A stretch of DNA of 26,040 nucleotides from a virus. The position numbers were made by a program, and so were the translations under genes. The notes under the pieces are model-generated. The model did no database searches. It was not told the origin of the DNA and saw only the letters and a list, made by a program, of their open reading frames with translations. Within the stretch, counting starts at the first letter, position 1, and every line of letters begins with the position of its first letter. Location of the stretch: the IMG/VR virus record IMGVR_UViG_3300028883_000125, positions 1-26,040 of that record. One strand, given 5' to 3'. This document shows, piece after piece, positions 1 to 6,694 of this stretch.

Positions 1-131
1 TCGGTACAGGAACTACCGGAATAGTAGCGGAGAAGCTCGGTTTTAAGAATTGGATCGGTTTTGAGATGAATGAATGTTCAATAAAGTTGGCTAAACTGCT
101 TATTCAAAAAGAAGTCGGACAACTTATTTAA
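1..131 (+). CDS. DNA methyltransferase, C-terminal end (partial)
   Basis: Only the last 43 residues or so are in the window; the frame is open from base 3 to the TAA at 129-131. It begins with GTGTTGIVAEKLGF, which fits the SAM-binding motif I (DPFxGxGT) of N6-adenine or N4-cytosine methyltransferases, and continues with WIGFEMNE, the usual strand ending in an acidic residue that binds the SAM ribose. Motif I sitting at the C-terminus implies the beta-type motif order, with the catalytic DPPY or SPPY upstream, outside the window. The segment is AT-richer than most genes further on. Target base and specificity cannot be read from this fragment. Confidence 0.75.
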   Translation, partial: GTGTTGIVAEKLGFKNWIGFEMNECSIKLAKLLIQKEVGQLI

Positions 132-143
132 GGAGAACAGAAG

Positions 144-416
144 ATGAGACTCTTAAAAAATTCAGTAAATGTATTAATCGTGATTGCCCTTCTTTTTTTT
201 CTTGCTCTCGTTATTGGGGCGATCATTGAGACGTCCCAATCATTCGCGGCGGAAAAGCCGATCAAAACCCTCTACCCTTGCGATTGTTGCGGTCGATACC
301 TTCCGGAAGACCGGCTTCTTTCCTGCCAGTGTGGAGCCCGGATATGCCCGAAGTGCTACGAACTTTACGGATGCCCGGGGAAGCATTTTACTCAGACAGG
401 CGCGAGGGAAGAATGA
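144..416 (+). CDS. Small membrane-anchored or secreted Cys-rich protein
   Basis: A 90-residue protein starting 12 bases after the preceding stop, with AGGAGA about 8 bases before the ATG. Residues 1-35 have a short basic start, a hydrophobic stretch (VLIVIALLFFLALVIGAII) and an AAE-type end, so either a signal anchor or a cleavable signal. The rest is compact and Cys-rich: CDCCG near residue 46, CQCG, CPKC and a last Cys near residue 77. That spacing suggests one or two zinc-binding knuckles of the RING or zinc-ribbon type. No family was recognised. Its stop overlaps the start of the next gene (ATGA), so the two are probably translated together. If exported, the cysteines might instead form disulfides. 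Confidence 0.7.
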   Translation: MRLLKNSVNVLIVIALLFFLALVIGAIIETSQSFAAEKPIKTLYPCDCCGRYLPEDRLLSCQCGARICPKCYELYGCPGKHFTQTGAREE

Positions 417-634
417 GCTTCGGAGGCCATAACAAGGGAAAACATTATCGACCGGGAGTCGGATATGTTCGAGGAAGAGTAAGCGTAAAGGTTCTTCTTG
501 CAGGAGCGGGGAGGGATATTAAATGTCCCTATTGCAGAACTTTTACCAATACTCTTAATGCTATAAAGACATGCCCGACTTGCGGTCGGCAATGGTTTGA
601 GAAGAAAAACGGAGAATTCGTTTTTCAGGAATAA
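413..634 (+). CDS. Small zinc-ribbon protein
   Basis: A 73-residue basic protein. The ATG at 413 overlaps the preceding stop as ATGA, which argues for this start over any upstream one. The first 30 residues are rich in Gly, Arg and Lys. Residues 38-41 (CPYC) and 54-57 (CPTC) form a standard four-cysteine zinc ribbon, followed by GRQWFEKKNGEF. Such ribbons commonly bind nucleic acid or protein partners, but nothing here fixes a role. It belongs to a set of small zinc-binding proteins in this part of the genome. Confidence 0.75.
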   Translation: MSFGGHNKGKHYRPGVGYVRGRVSVKVLLAGAGRDIKCPYCRTFTNTLNAIKTCPTCGRQWFEKKNGEFVFQE

Positions 635-654
635 CTACAAAAGAGAGGGAACCG

Positions 655-1080
655 ATGAGCCTTCCTCAACACGTTAAACGCGTCGTTCTCAAGGTGGCAA
701 CCGGAACGAGGTTCGTTCGCAAGATCCCGGGTTACAACTCCCGGGCGTTCAAGTGGTTCGAAGACCGCGACCTTGCTTACATCGAGACCGATTGGAATGG
801 TCCCGGTAAAGATGAACTTCAAATCGAGCCACATATCGCCGCCTTGATCCGTGAAGCATATCGGATTGGTCGCCGGGCGGAGCGGCGGTCGATTGTCAGG
901 AAAGCCCGTGAGTTCGCCTTCCTCGCTCCGCTTTCCTTTTTCTGGCGAACAAAGAAAGAGACAGTAAGCAATACGCTTCTCGTCTTCGCGCAAGCTCTCG
1001 AAGAGAACGCGGAAGCAACTCGGGGCGGATATCGTTTAAGCGATGAAGCAATAAGGAGAATTGGAATTGAACAAGATTGA
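655..1080 (+). CDS. Hypothetical protein, basic, 141 aa
   Basis: Not recognised. The ATG is preceded by GAGAGGGAA at good spacing. The protein is rich in Arg and Lys and mostly alpha-helical in appearance, with an amphipathic stretch around residues 60-85 (IAALIREAYRIGRRAERRS) and a semi-hydrophobic patch near residue 90 (FAFLAPLSFFW). No Cys pairs, nucleotide-binding loop or transmembrane segment is evident. Its 3' end overlaps the start of the ParB/methyltransferase gene, which suggests co-expression with it. A DNA-associated role would fit the charge but is only a guess. Confidence 0.65.
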   Translation: MSLPQHVKRVVLKVATGTRFVRKIPGYNSRAFKWFEDRDLAYIETDWNGPGKDELQIEPHIAALIREAYRIGRRAERRSIVRKAREFAFLAPLSFFWRTKKETVSNTLLVFAQALEENAEATRGGYRLSDEAIRRIGIEQD

Positions 1081-2362
1081 AAAATACATTTTTCCGGAGC
1101 GGATCGAATTTTTGGGCGTTGACGAGGTTAAGCTTTGCCCGACGAACAGCAAAAAACACGATATCGACTCGATTGTTCAATCGATTGTCGAGTTCGGGTT
1201 TAATGATCCGATCGCAGTCGACGAGAACGGGGAGATTATCGAGGGACACGGTCGACTTGAGGCGGCGAAGCGTCTGGGAGTGAGTTTTGTTCCGGCAATA
1301 ACCCTCCGGCATCTCACTGAAGCTCAGAAGAAGGCGTACCGGATTGCTCACAATAAACTCACAATGCTGGAAGGATTCGACCTCAAGCTTCTTGAGGCGG
1401 AATTCAGCGCTCTTCAGGAACTCGAATTCGACCTCACGCTTACCGGGTTCGACGACAAAGAGATCAAGGCAATTCTTCCGCCGGAGAAACCGGACTACAA
1501 GGAAGATCCGGACGAGGACAAGCTCGGCGGCGTTGACGGCGACACAGTCGACCCGGTATCGATCCCGGGAGATGTTTGGATCCTCGGTAAGAGCGTTCTT
1601 ATTTGCGGCGACTCCCGGAAGCCCGGAACCTACAAGACCGCTTTTCCTGATCGGGTCGGATATCAGATCGGAGACGCGGATCTTGTTCTCACAGATCCGC
1701 CGTACGGCGTCGATATTGTGAAGCATAACAAAGTCGGCAATGACAAAAAAGTTACAACTCGCGGCGGAATCGGCGAGGGGGTACTTGCTCCATTGCATAT
1801 ATATCCAAAAATAAAAGGAGACGACTCAATAGAAACCGCTAAAGACTGCTTTACAATCTTAAAAGATGGGCTTTTAATGAAGAGAATAATCTTTTTCGGA
1901 GGGCATTATTTTACGGATTTTTTGCCAGCATCGAGAGCTTGGATCGTCTGGGACAAAAAGAACGCCGGAGACTTTGGGCAAGTTGAGCTTGCTTGGAGTA
2001 ATCTTGATCGCCCGACAAAGCTTTATACGCACCAATGGCATGGACTTATAAGAGAAGGGTCTCGGAAAGACGAGCTTGTTCGCCGGGTTCATCCGACCCA
2101 GAAGCCGGTCGGCTTGTTCTTCAAGATCCTCGAAGACCTTCCAGACGTGAAGGTCGTTCTCGATCCGTTCGCCGGGTCCGGCTCCATTCTCATCGCTTGC
2201 GTGAAGTTCGGAATCTCCTGCATCTCGATAGAGTTCGAACCCTTGTACGTCGATCTGATCGTAAACCGATATCGCGAGTTTACCGGCGACGACGTGTATC
2301 ACGCCGGGACCGGGGAATCGTTCGGAAAGACGAAGGAAGAGAGGAGAGTGCGATTATCGTGA
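1067..2362 (+). CDS. ParB-like domain / DNA methyltransferase fusion
   Basis: About 431 residues. The N-terminus (about 12-110) has the ParB/Srx-like fold, with DPIAVDENGEIIEGHGR followed by LEAAKRLG. A linker rich in Asp and Pro leads to a methyltransferase with catalytic motif IV LTDPPYG (about residues 208-214), HPTQKPVG (about 342-349) and SAM-binding LDPFAGSGS (about 365-373). This IV-before-I order is typical of beta-class N6-adenine or N4-cytosine enzymes. In phages such fusions usually act as orphan methylases that mark phage DNA. Two TTG codons can start it (1061, 1067). AGGAGA at 1054-1059 is properly spaced only for 1067, so I chose that. Bases about 1780-2060, the likely target-recognition part, are visibly AT-richer than the flanks. 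The gene overlaps both neighbours. Confidence 0.9.
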   Translation: MNKIEKYIFPERIEFLGVDEVKLCPTNSKKHDIDSIVQSIVEFGFNDPIAVDENGEIIEGHGRLEAAKRLGVSFVPAITLRHLTEAQKKAYRIAHNKLTMLEGFDLKLLEAEFSALQELEFDLTLTGFDDKEIKAILPPEKPDYKEDPDEDKLGGVDGDTVDPVSIPGDVWILGKSVLICGDSRKPGTYKTAFPDRVGYQIGDADLVLTDPPYGVDIVKHNKVGNDKKVTTRGGIGEGVLAPLHIYPKIKGDDSIETAKDCFTILKDGLLMKRIIFFGGHYFTDFLPASRAWIVWDKKNAGDFGQVELAWSNLDRPTKLYTHQWHGLIREGSRKDELVRRVHPTQKPVGLFFKILEDLPDVKVVLDPFAGSGSILIACVKFGISCISIEFEPLYVDLIVNRYREFTGDDVYHAGTGESFGKTKEERRVRLS

Positions 2363-2574
2363 TCCCGAAAGATGAACTTTTACTGAAGATTCAGAATGCA
2401 ATTATCGACGCAATTATCGATGAGCGAGACTCTGAGATTAATCTTCCATGGACAACGCAAGGAGGAGAAGAGGTCGCTCATGTAACTCAAGCTTACATGA
2501 AGGGGCAATCGCAAGGCTTCCTTGTCTCAATGGCGATTGTAAGAAAAGTGATTCGAGAAAGGATAAACCGATGA
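2359..2574 (+). CDS. Hypothetical protein, 71 aa
   Basis: Not recognised. The start is a GTG overlapping the preceding TGA (GTGA), with a purine-rich GAGGAGAG upstream at somewhat long spacing, so it probably depends on translational coupling to the methyltransferase gene. The protein is largely helical: an acidic amphipathic N-terminal part (IQNAIIDAIIDERDSE) and a basic end (VRKVIRERINR). No Cys, membrane segment or enzyme motif is visible. It is coupled by ATGA to the next gene, which places it inside a tightly packed block running to about 3909. Confidence 0.65.
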   Translation: MIPKDELLLKIQNAIIDAIIDERDSEINLPWTTQGGEEVAHVTQAYMKGQSQGFLVSMAIVRKVIRERINR

Positions 2575-3005
2575 AATTTGCAATTATGGAACTTTTCAAG
2601 AAGGCGTACGATCTTGGGTATGAGGACTCTGACAAAGAGCAGGGTTACGACCCAATGGGCCATTGGGGCGAGAAACAGGATCGCGAAGTTCATGAGATTG
2701 TAAGCAAGACCGAGGAGTTCTTGTGTTATCTCGGCGACAACCAGTTCTCCGCTTGGATCTGGAAAGAAAAGGTCGACCGATATCCGGCTTGTAATCACTG
2801 CAAGTCTCCGATCATTGTCACGACAACTCCGCGAGCGGCAAAGCCCGGGGAAGAGCCTTACTCCAATAATGGAGATTACTTCGCTTACTGTTCGAATCCT
2901 CATTGTAAAAATCACTCCGGCGAAGAGATTGGGGATATGGAAGAGCCGAAATTCCTGCAATGGATCGGCAAGGGAGATAACAAATTGCCCGGGAGTGAAA
3001 AGTGA
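2571..3005 (+). CDS. Zinc-ribbon-containing hypothetical protein, 144 aa
   Basis: The ATG at 2571 overlaps the preceding stop (ATGA). Residues 1-60 are acidic and helical, with several aromatic residues. Residues from about 70 hold a likely zinc site: CNHC, then after some 35 residues CSNPHC. The wide loop between the two Cys pairs contains basic and proline-rich sequence. The C-terminus is KFLQWIGKGDNKLPGSEK. No family was recognised. The Cys arrangement supports metal binding, and contact with nucleic acid is possible. It is coupled to the next gene by a GTGA overlap. Confidence 0.7.
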   Translation: MKFAIMELFKKAYDLGYEDSDKEQGYDPMGHWGEKQDREVHEIVSKTEEFLCYLGDNQFSAWIWKEKVDRYPACNHCKSPIIVTTTPRAAKPGEEPYSNNGDYFAYCSNPHCKNHSGEEIGDMEEPKFLQWIGKGDNKLPGSEK

Positions 3006-3394
3006 TCAAGGAACTCGCGAGAGAACAACTCAAGGCGGCGGAGAAGGAGAACGCCGGTAAGGTCGAGGTTGACAACCGGGACAACTCTCCCGACGGAATC
3101 GCCCGGGCTGAACTGTTCAAGAAGATTCTTCAGTCTCCGAACGCAATCGTCTCAGATCAGGTCTGGGCGGAAACGAAGCTCGGCGAAATTGTACTTCTGA
3201 ATTTCGGGGATTACTTCGGAACATATATCCGGGAGACATTCAAAGACGGCGATCAGGTTTATCATTCCTTCCGGAAGTTGAGCAAGAAGCGGCGGCAATA
3301 CATTCAGGAAACCCGGGCAATGATCGCCGAACAGGAAGCCCGGGACAAGGGAAAGCCGAAGGCGATCGGGGAACCGGTCGCGAAGTCGATATAA
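3002..3394 (+). CDS. Hypothetical protein, 130 aa
   Basis: Not recognised. It starts at a GTG overlapping the previous TGA. The protein is charged and probably mostly helical: residues 1-45 have alternating Lys and Glu with NRDNSPDGIARAELF, and residues 90-120 form a strongly basic helix (FRKLSKKRRQYIQETRAM). There are no cysteines and no membrane segment. Its stop shares a base with the start of the PD-(D/E)XK-like gene that follows, so the two may be produced together. Confidence 0.65.
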   Translation: MIKELAREQLKAAEKENAGKVEVDNRDNSPDGIARAELFKKILQSPNAIVSDQVWAETKLGEIVLLNFGDYFGTYIRETFKDGDQVYHSFRKLSKKRRQYIQETRAMIAEQEARDKGKPKAIGEPVAKSI

Positions 3395-3909
3395 TGCAGA
3401 GCGATCTCCACAAAGAACTCTCAACCCGGGCAATCGCTTGGGTAAGATCACGGGCGACGATCAAGGGCGTTCGAGGGCTTGCTGAAGTTCAGGTAAGCGA
3501 TTCGTATATCGCCGATGCTGTTGTCTTAGCGAACCTTCAGTATCGATTCAAAAAGCAATACAAGATTCCCGTAACCAGAAAAGACTATCTGATCAAGGTA
3601 AAACCGTTTGATACGCGGAATCTCACGCTTGCCCTCATTTTCGAAACAAAGGTTTCACGATCTGACTTTCTGAATACATTCAAAGAGAACGGGAACAATC
3701 ACGACAACCGGCTCAACCCGGTCGGAAACCTTCATTTGATAATCACTCCGCCCGGATTGGTCTCGCCCGATGAGGTTCCGCGACCGTGGGGACTGCTTGA
3801 ACAATCAGGGAACGGGTTACGCGAGATCGCCGTTCCTGTATATTGTGAGATCTCGGATATTCAACTCTACCGCATTGCGGCGAGTATGCTTTGGAGAGAT
3901 AAACAATGA
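3394..3909 (+). CDS. PD-(D/E)XK nuclease-like protein, MmcB-related
   Basis: A 171-residue protein whose layout resembles the MmcB-type putative endonucleases. Residues 36-47 (DSYIADAVVLAN) look like the strand carrying the first acidic catalytic residue (probably D41), and residues 81-90 (LIFETKVSRS) give the E-x-K of the PD-(D/E)XK site (E84, K86), followed by DFLNTFKENG. Known MmcB-like proteins have the same ExK followed by S-x-x-D-F. A later strand, LHLIITPPGLV, fits the rest of the fold. It starts at an ATG that shares one base with the preceding stop. Activity on DNA is inferred from the motif only. A role in nicking or degrading DNA beside two methylases is plausible. Confidence 0.65.
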   Translation: MQSDLHKELSTRAIAWVRSRATIKGVRGLAEVQVSDSYIADAVVLANLQYRFKKQYKIPVTRKDYLIKVKPFDTRNLTLALIFETKVSRSDFLNTFKENGNNHDNRLNPVGNLHLIITPPGLVSPDEVPRPWGLLEQSGNGLREIAVPVYCEISDIQLYRIAASMLWRDKQ

Positions 3910-4148
3910 AGAAGCAATGTCTTTTGTGCGATCCTGATCCAATAACGGGACGTCACGAGTTCCATTGCGTAAGCAAGGAAGCCCTTCAGGAGAGAGGTTT
4001 TTATCCGATTCATAAACCTCCTGCAACTCCGCAAGAGATACTCAAAGACCCAATAAGGTCCGGGTTTAACGATTTCGCGAAGAAGCACCCGGACCTTTTC
4101 TGCCTATCGGACATTCAGCATGGATCAAACAGTTCGGGGTATAAATAA
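3906..4148 (+). CDS. Hypothetical small protein, 80 aa
   Basis: Not recognised. The ATG at 3906 overlaps the previous stop (ATGA). It opens with MKKQCLLCDPDPITGRHEFHC, a CxxC pair plus nearby His and Cys residues that could bind a metal. The remainder is proline-rich (YPIHKPPATPQEILKDPIR) and then NDFAKKHPDLFCLSD. No membrane segment is visible. The 3' end is followed by a short coding-like stretch in another frame (4145-4231). Confidence 0.6.
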   Translation: MKKQCLLCDPDPITGRHEFHCVSKEALQERGFYPIHKPPATPQEILKDPIRSGFNDFAKKHPDLFCLSDIQHGSNSSGYK

Positions 4149-4231
4149 TACTCGTTGACGACGCCGGGGCGAAACCGGTCACGGTTCGAGAACTCATTCA
4201 GGAGATTAAAGGTGATAAAAGCAATTTGTGA
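4120..4231 (+). pseudogene. Possible frameshifted mini-gene
   Basis: An ATG at 4120 reads MDQTVRGINN and would meet a stop at 4156. One base further along, the frame from 4151 reads LVDDAGAKPVTVRELIQEIK and ends at the TGA at 4229-4231. The second part uses the same codons as neighbouring real genes (CTC, GAC, GCC, GTC, CCG, ACG) and resembles a genuine amphipathic small protein. Joining the two parts needs the ribosome to skip a base or a one-base insertion to be removed. No good ribosome-binding site precedes 4120. It may be a broken gene, a sequencing error, or a tiny gene with a rare ATA start. Confidence 0.3.
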
Positions 4232-4424
4232 TTCATGCGGGGCGGAAGAGTCACTTGAACTCAAGCGAGGCTGTCTCGATAAAAACGTTCCGCCGAATTG
4301 GGTCGTATGGTACGACAAAAACGGGGTGCAACTCGAATTCTGTTCAAAGTTTTGTCGTGATCGTTTTTGTTTTTCGGGGGAATTCAATGAGTCTCGGAGT
4401 TCAGACAGGCCCGTTCATTCCTGA
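4212..4424 (+). CDS. Small zinc-finger-like protein, 70 aa
   Basis: I chose the GTG at 4212 because AGGAG at 4200-4204 lies 7 bases upstream; the longer version from a TTG at 4155 has no such site. The protein starts MIKAICDSCGAEESLELKRG and has CDSC near residue 6 and CSKFCRDRFCF near residue 50, so a treble-clef or MYM-like zinc site is likely. Between them lies NWVVWYDKNGVQLEFCS. It resembles small phage zinc-finger proteins in general form, but I cannot name a family. It overlaps the next gene. Confidence 0.65.
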   Translation: MIKAICDSCGAEESLELKRGCLDKNVPPNWVVWYDKNGVQLEFCSKFCRDRFCFSGEFNESRSSDRPVHS

Positions 4425-4569
4425 GAAGGGAAAACGGACGTGGGCAAAGAAAAAGAAGAAGTACAAGCGATGGAAGAACCGGATTGAGCGTCGCCGGGCG
4501 AACATGAATCCCGAATGTGCTCCCGGGTACGGAAAGTATAGCTCTGATTACTGGCTCATTTATTGGTAA
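4387..4569 (+). CDS. Hypothetical basic protein, 60 aa
   Basis: Starts at the ATG at 4387, with GGGGGAA just upstream, and overlaps the end of the previous gene in another frame. Residues 15-40 are extremely basic (KRTWAKKKKKYKRWKNR), typical of a nucleic-acid-binding or ribosome-associated peptide. The C-terminus is short and aromatic (YSSDYWLIYW). No family was recognised. It is the last small gene before the terminase genes. Confidence 0.55.
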   Translation: MSLGVQTGPFIPEKGKRTWAKKKKKYKRWKNRIERRRANMNPECAPGYGKYSSDYWLIYW

Positions 4570-4605
4570 TCGTTAAGGTAGTTCTCGAAGGTAGTGGGAG
4601 ACACA

Positions 4606-5217
4606 ATGCAGAATCCGACGTATCGGCGAACGCCGTTTGAACGGAAGCGGGATCGGGCGTTCGTTGCGAAACATCTTGCACTCCGAAAAACGATCTCGGA
4701 GATTACCGATCTCGTTAACCTCACATTCGGCTATGATCCGCCGCTCGTCTGGCAGACGATACAGAAAGACGTGAGGGCGATCGAGAAGGTTTATCACTCT
4801 GAGACGTTGATCGATTACGAAGCGTATCGGAAGCAGGAAGAAGCCCGGTATGTCGCGATTGAAACAGAAGCCCTTGAGCAATGGGAGCTTTCCAAGCGTG
4901 ACCGAACGACGGAATCTCAGAAGATCAAGGGCAAAGCGGCGAAGGGATCGGAATCGGTCGACAAGGTGAACGAGGTCGAAAAGTCGAAGACCGTCGAACG
5001 CCGGGAAGGAGATCCTCAGTTCCTTCGCCTAGCCCTCGATGCCGTCGATCGGCGAATAAAGCTCATGGGCGTATCGTCGCCAGTTCGACACGAGATCACG
5101 GGGAAGGGCGGGGCTCCGCTTGTTGATTCGCTCCCGGATATGACGAGCCTTCCAGACGATCAACTCATAAAGATTATCGAGACGTATGAGAACGCAAAGC
5201 GCAAGCAGGATAAGTAG
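4606..5217 (+). CDS. terS: Terminase small subunit
   Basis: A 203-residue protein directly before the large terminase, the usual place for the small subunit that recognises phage DNA and starts packaging. Residues about 27-62 (KTISEITDLVNLTFGYDPPL onward) form a probable helix-turn-helix region. The middle (about 70-135) is a charged, helical, likely coiled-coil section for ring assembly, and the C-terminus has a short GKGG loop and LPDDQLIKIIETYENA, often the part that contacts the large subunit. The ATG at 4606 sits behind GGGAG at 4595-4599; a GTG at 4594 in the same frame is less suitable. It overlaps the large-subunit gene by 32 bases. Confidence 0.8.
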   Translation: MQNPTYRRTPFERKRDRAFVAKHLALRKTISEITDLVNLTFGYDPPLVWQTIQKDVRAIEKVYHSETLIDYEAYRKQEEARYVAIETEALEQWELSKRDRTTESQKIKGKAAKGSESVDKVNEVEKSKTVERREGDPQFLRLALDAVDRRIKLMGVSSPVRHEITGKGGAPLVDSLPDMTSLPDDQLIKIIETYENAKRKQDK

Positions 5218-6685
5218 AGCCTCATCGATATACGAATCTGCCCGCCGGGAACTTGCCCGGCGTTCGTTGCTTGCGTTTACTGAGTACACTTTTCCGGGTT
5301 ATCAAGTCGGATGGGTTCATCGGGATATATGCCGCCGCCTTGATCGGTTCCTTGCCGACGTACAAGCCGGGCGATCTCCTCGTCTGGCTTTATTCATGCC
5401 TCCGCGACACGGGAAAAGCGAACTCGCTTCCCGCCGGTTCCCGGCGTTCGCCCTCGGGCAAGACCCAGACCTTCAGATCATTCTCACGTCGTACGGGGCG
5501 GATCTAGCAACGCTCATGAACGGCGATATTACCTCGATAATCGATTCTGATCTTTATGGGTCGATCTTCCCGAATACGATTCTCGGCGGCAAGGGGTCGA
5601 CGAAAAAAAAGCGGGAAGACTTTATTCAAACAGTTGGACACTCTGGGCAAGTGAAAGCGGCGGGCGTCGGCGGATCGATCACGGGCATCGGGGCAAACAT
5701 CTTCATTATTGACGACCCGGTTAAGAATATGGAAGAAGCCGATTCTCCGACGTACCGGGAAAAAACGTGGGACTGGTATCGATCAACGGCCCGGACCCGT
5801 CTTCAGCCGGGAGGCGGCGTTCTCCTGATTCAAACGCGATGGAACGAAGACGACCTCGGCGGGAGATTGCTTGAAGACGGGGAGAACACTTGGGAGATTG
5901 CAAGATATCCAGCGATCTCCGAACCAGACGATCAGGAACCCGGTTCTCCTGCATGGAAGAAGCGCCTTCAGGTTGACAAAGAGAATCGTGATATCGGAGA
6001 TCCGCTTCATCCGGAACGGTTCAGCAAGGAAGAGCTTGAACAGACGAAGCGCGAAGTCGGTTCCCGGGTCTGGTGTTCACTCTATCAACAGGATCCTCGA
6101 GCCCGGGAAGGCGGTCTTTTCCGTCGCGAGTGGTTCGATATCGTCGAAAAGATTCCGCTCACCAAAGGATTGCGAACGGTTCGATATTGGGACCGAGCCG
6201 GGACCGATCCGAAAACAGAGGGCGGCGATCCTGCTTTTACAACCGGCGTGAAGCTTACTTATGATTCCGCCTCGGGAATCTTTTATATTGAGGATATCCG
6301 CCGGTTCCAAAAAAGACCTCGTGGCGTACGAGACGCGATCCGGGCGACGGCATCTCAAGACGGTGCCTCTGTTCATATTGGCATCGAACAGGAACCCGGA
6401 TCTTCCGGGAAGGAATCGATCGAGATAATGATCTCCGAACTTGCCGGGTATGTTGTTCGGGCGGATCGCCCGACGGGATCGAAGGAGACCCGGGCGGAGC
6501 CGGTTTCCGCTCAAGCGGAGATCAGGAATATCAAGCTTCTTAGAGGATCGTGGAATCGGGCGTTCCTCGATGAGGCGGAGGGATTCGGGGCGGGCGGAAA
6601 ATACAAGGATCAGGCCGACGCCTTATCTGGAGCTTTTGCGATGTTAGTCGGGTCAAAATATGATATCTACCGGCTCATTCATTAG
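5186..6685 (+). CDS. terL: Terminase large subunit
   Basis: A 499-residue DNA-packaging motor with both enzymatic halves visible. The N-terminal ATPase has Walker A MPPRHGKS (71-78), Walker B IFIIDD (172-177) and a probable coupling motif QTRWNEDD (about 216-223). The C-terminal RNase H-like nuclease has YWDRAG with D336, IGIEQEPG with E401, and DQADALSG with an acidic residue at 475 or 478, giving the expected metal-binding triad. The length is normal for the family. It starts inside the end of the small-subunit gene, indicating coupled translation. It cuts concatemers and pumps DNA into the prohead through the portal encoded next. Confidence 0.95.
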   Translation: MRTQSASRISRASSIYESARRELARRSLLAFTEYTFPGYQVGWVHRDICRRLDRFLADVQAGRSPRLALFMPPRHGKSELASRRFPAFALGQDPDLQIILTSYGADLATLMNGDITSIIDSDLYGSIFPNTILGGKGSTKKKREDFIQTVGHSGQVKAAGVGGSITGIGANIFIIDDPVKNMEEADSPTYREKTWDWYRSTARTRLQPGGGVLLIQTRWNEDDLGGRLLEDGENTWEIARYPAISEPDDQEPGSPAWKKRLQVDKENRDIGDPLHPERFSKEELEQTKREVGSRVWCSLYQQDPRAREGGLFRREWFDIVEKIPLTKGLRTVRYWDRAGTDPKTEGGDPAFTTGVKLTYDSASGIFYIEDIRRFQKRPRGVRDAIRATASQDGASVHIGIEQEPGSSGKESIEIMISELAGYVVRADRPTGSKETRAEPVSAQAEIRNIKLLRGSWNRAFLDEAEGFGAGGKYKDQADALSGAFAMLVGSKYDIYRLIH

Positions 6686-6694
6686 GAGAACGAT

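Noticed and set aside
726-745. Very frequent CCCGGG and CCGG sequences (for example 726-731 and 740-745)
   Set aside because: Mostly explained by preferred codons such as GCC-CGG and CCC-GGG; no count was made, so no claim about restriction or methylation is offered.
896-1798. A 300-codon open frame on the - strand
   Set aside because: It lies opposite the ParB/methylase gene, whose ParB and DPPY motifs settle the coding strand.
4155-4211. Upstream extension of the 70-aa zinc-finger gene to a TTG at 4155
   Set aside because: It has no ribosome-binding site and its codon use is unlike the neighbours; the GTG at 4212 has AGGAG at ideal spacing.
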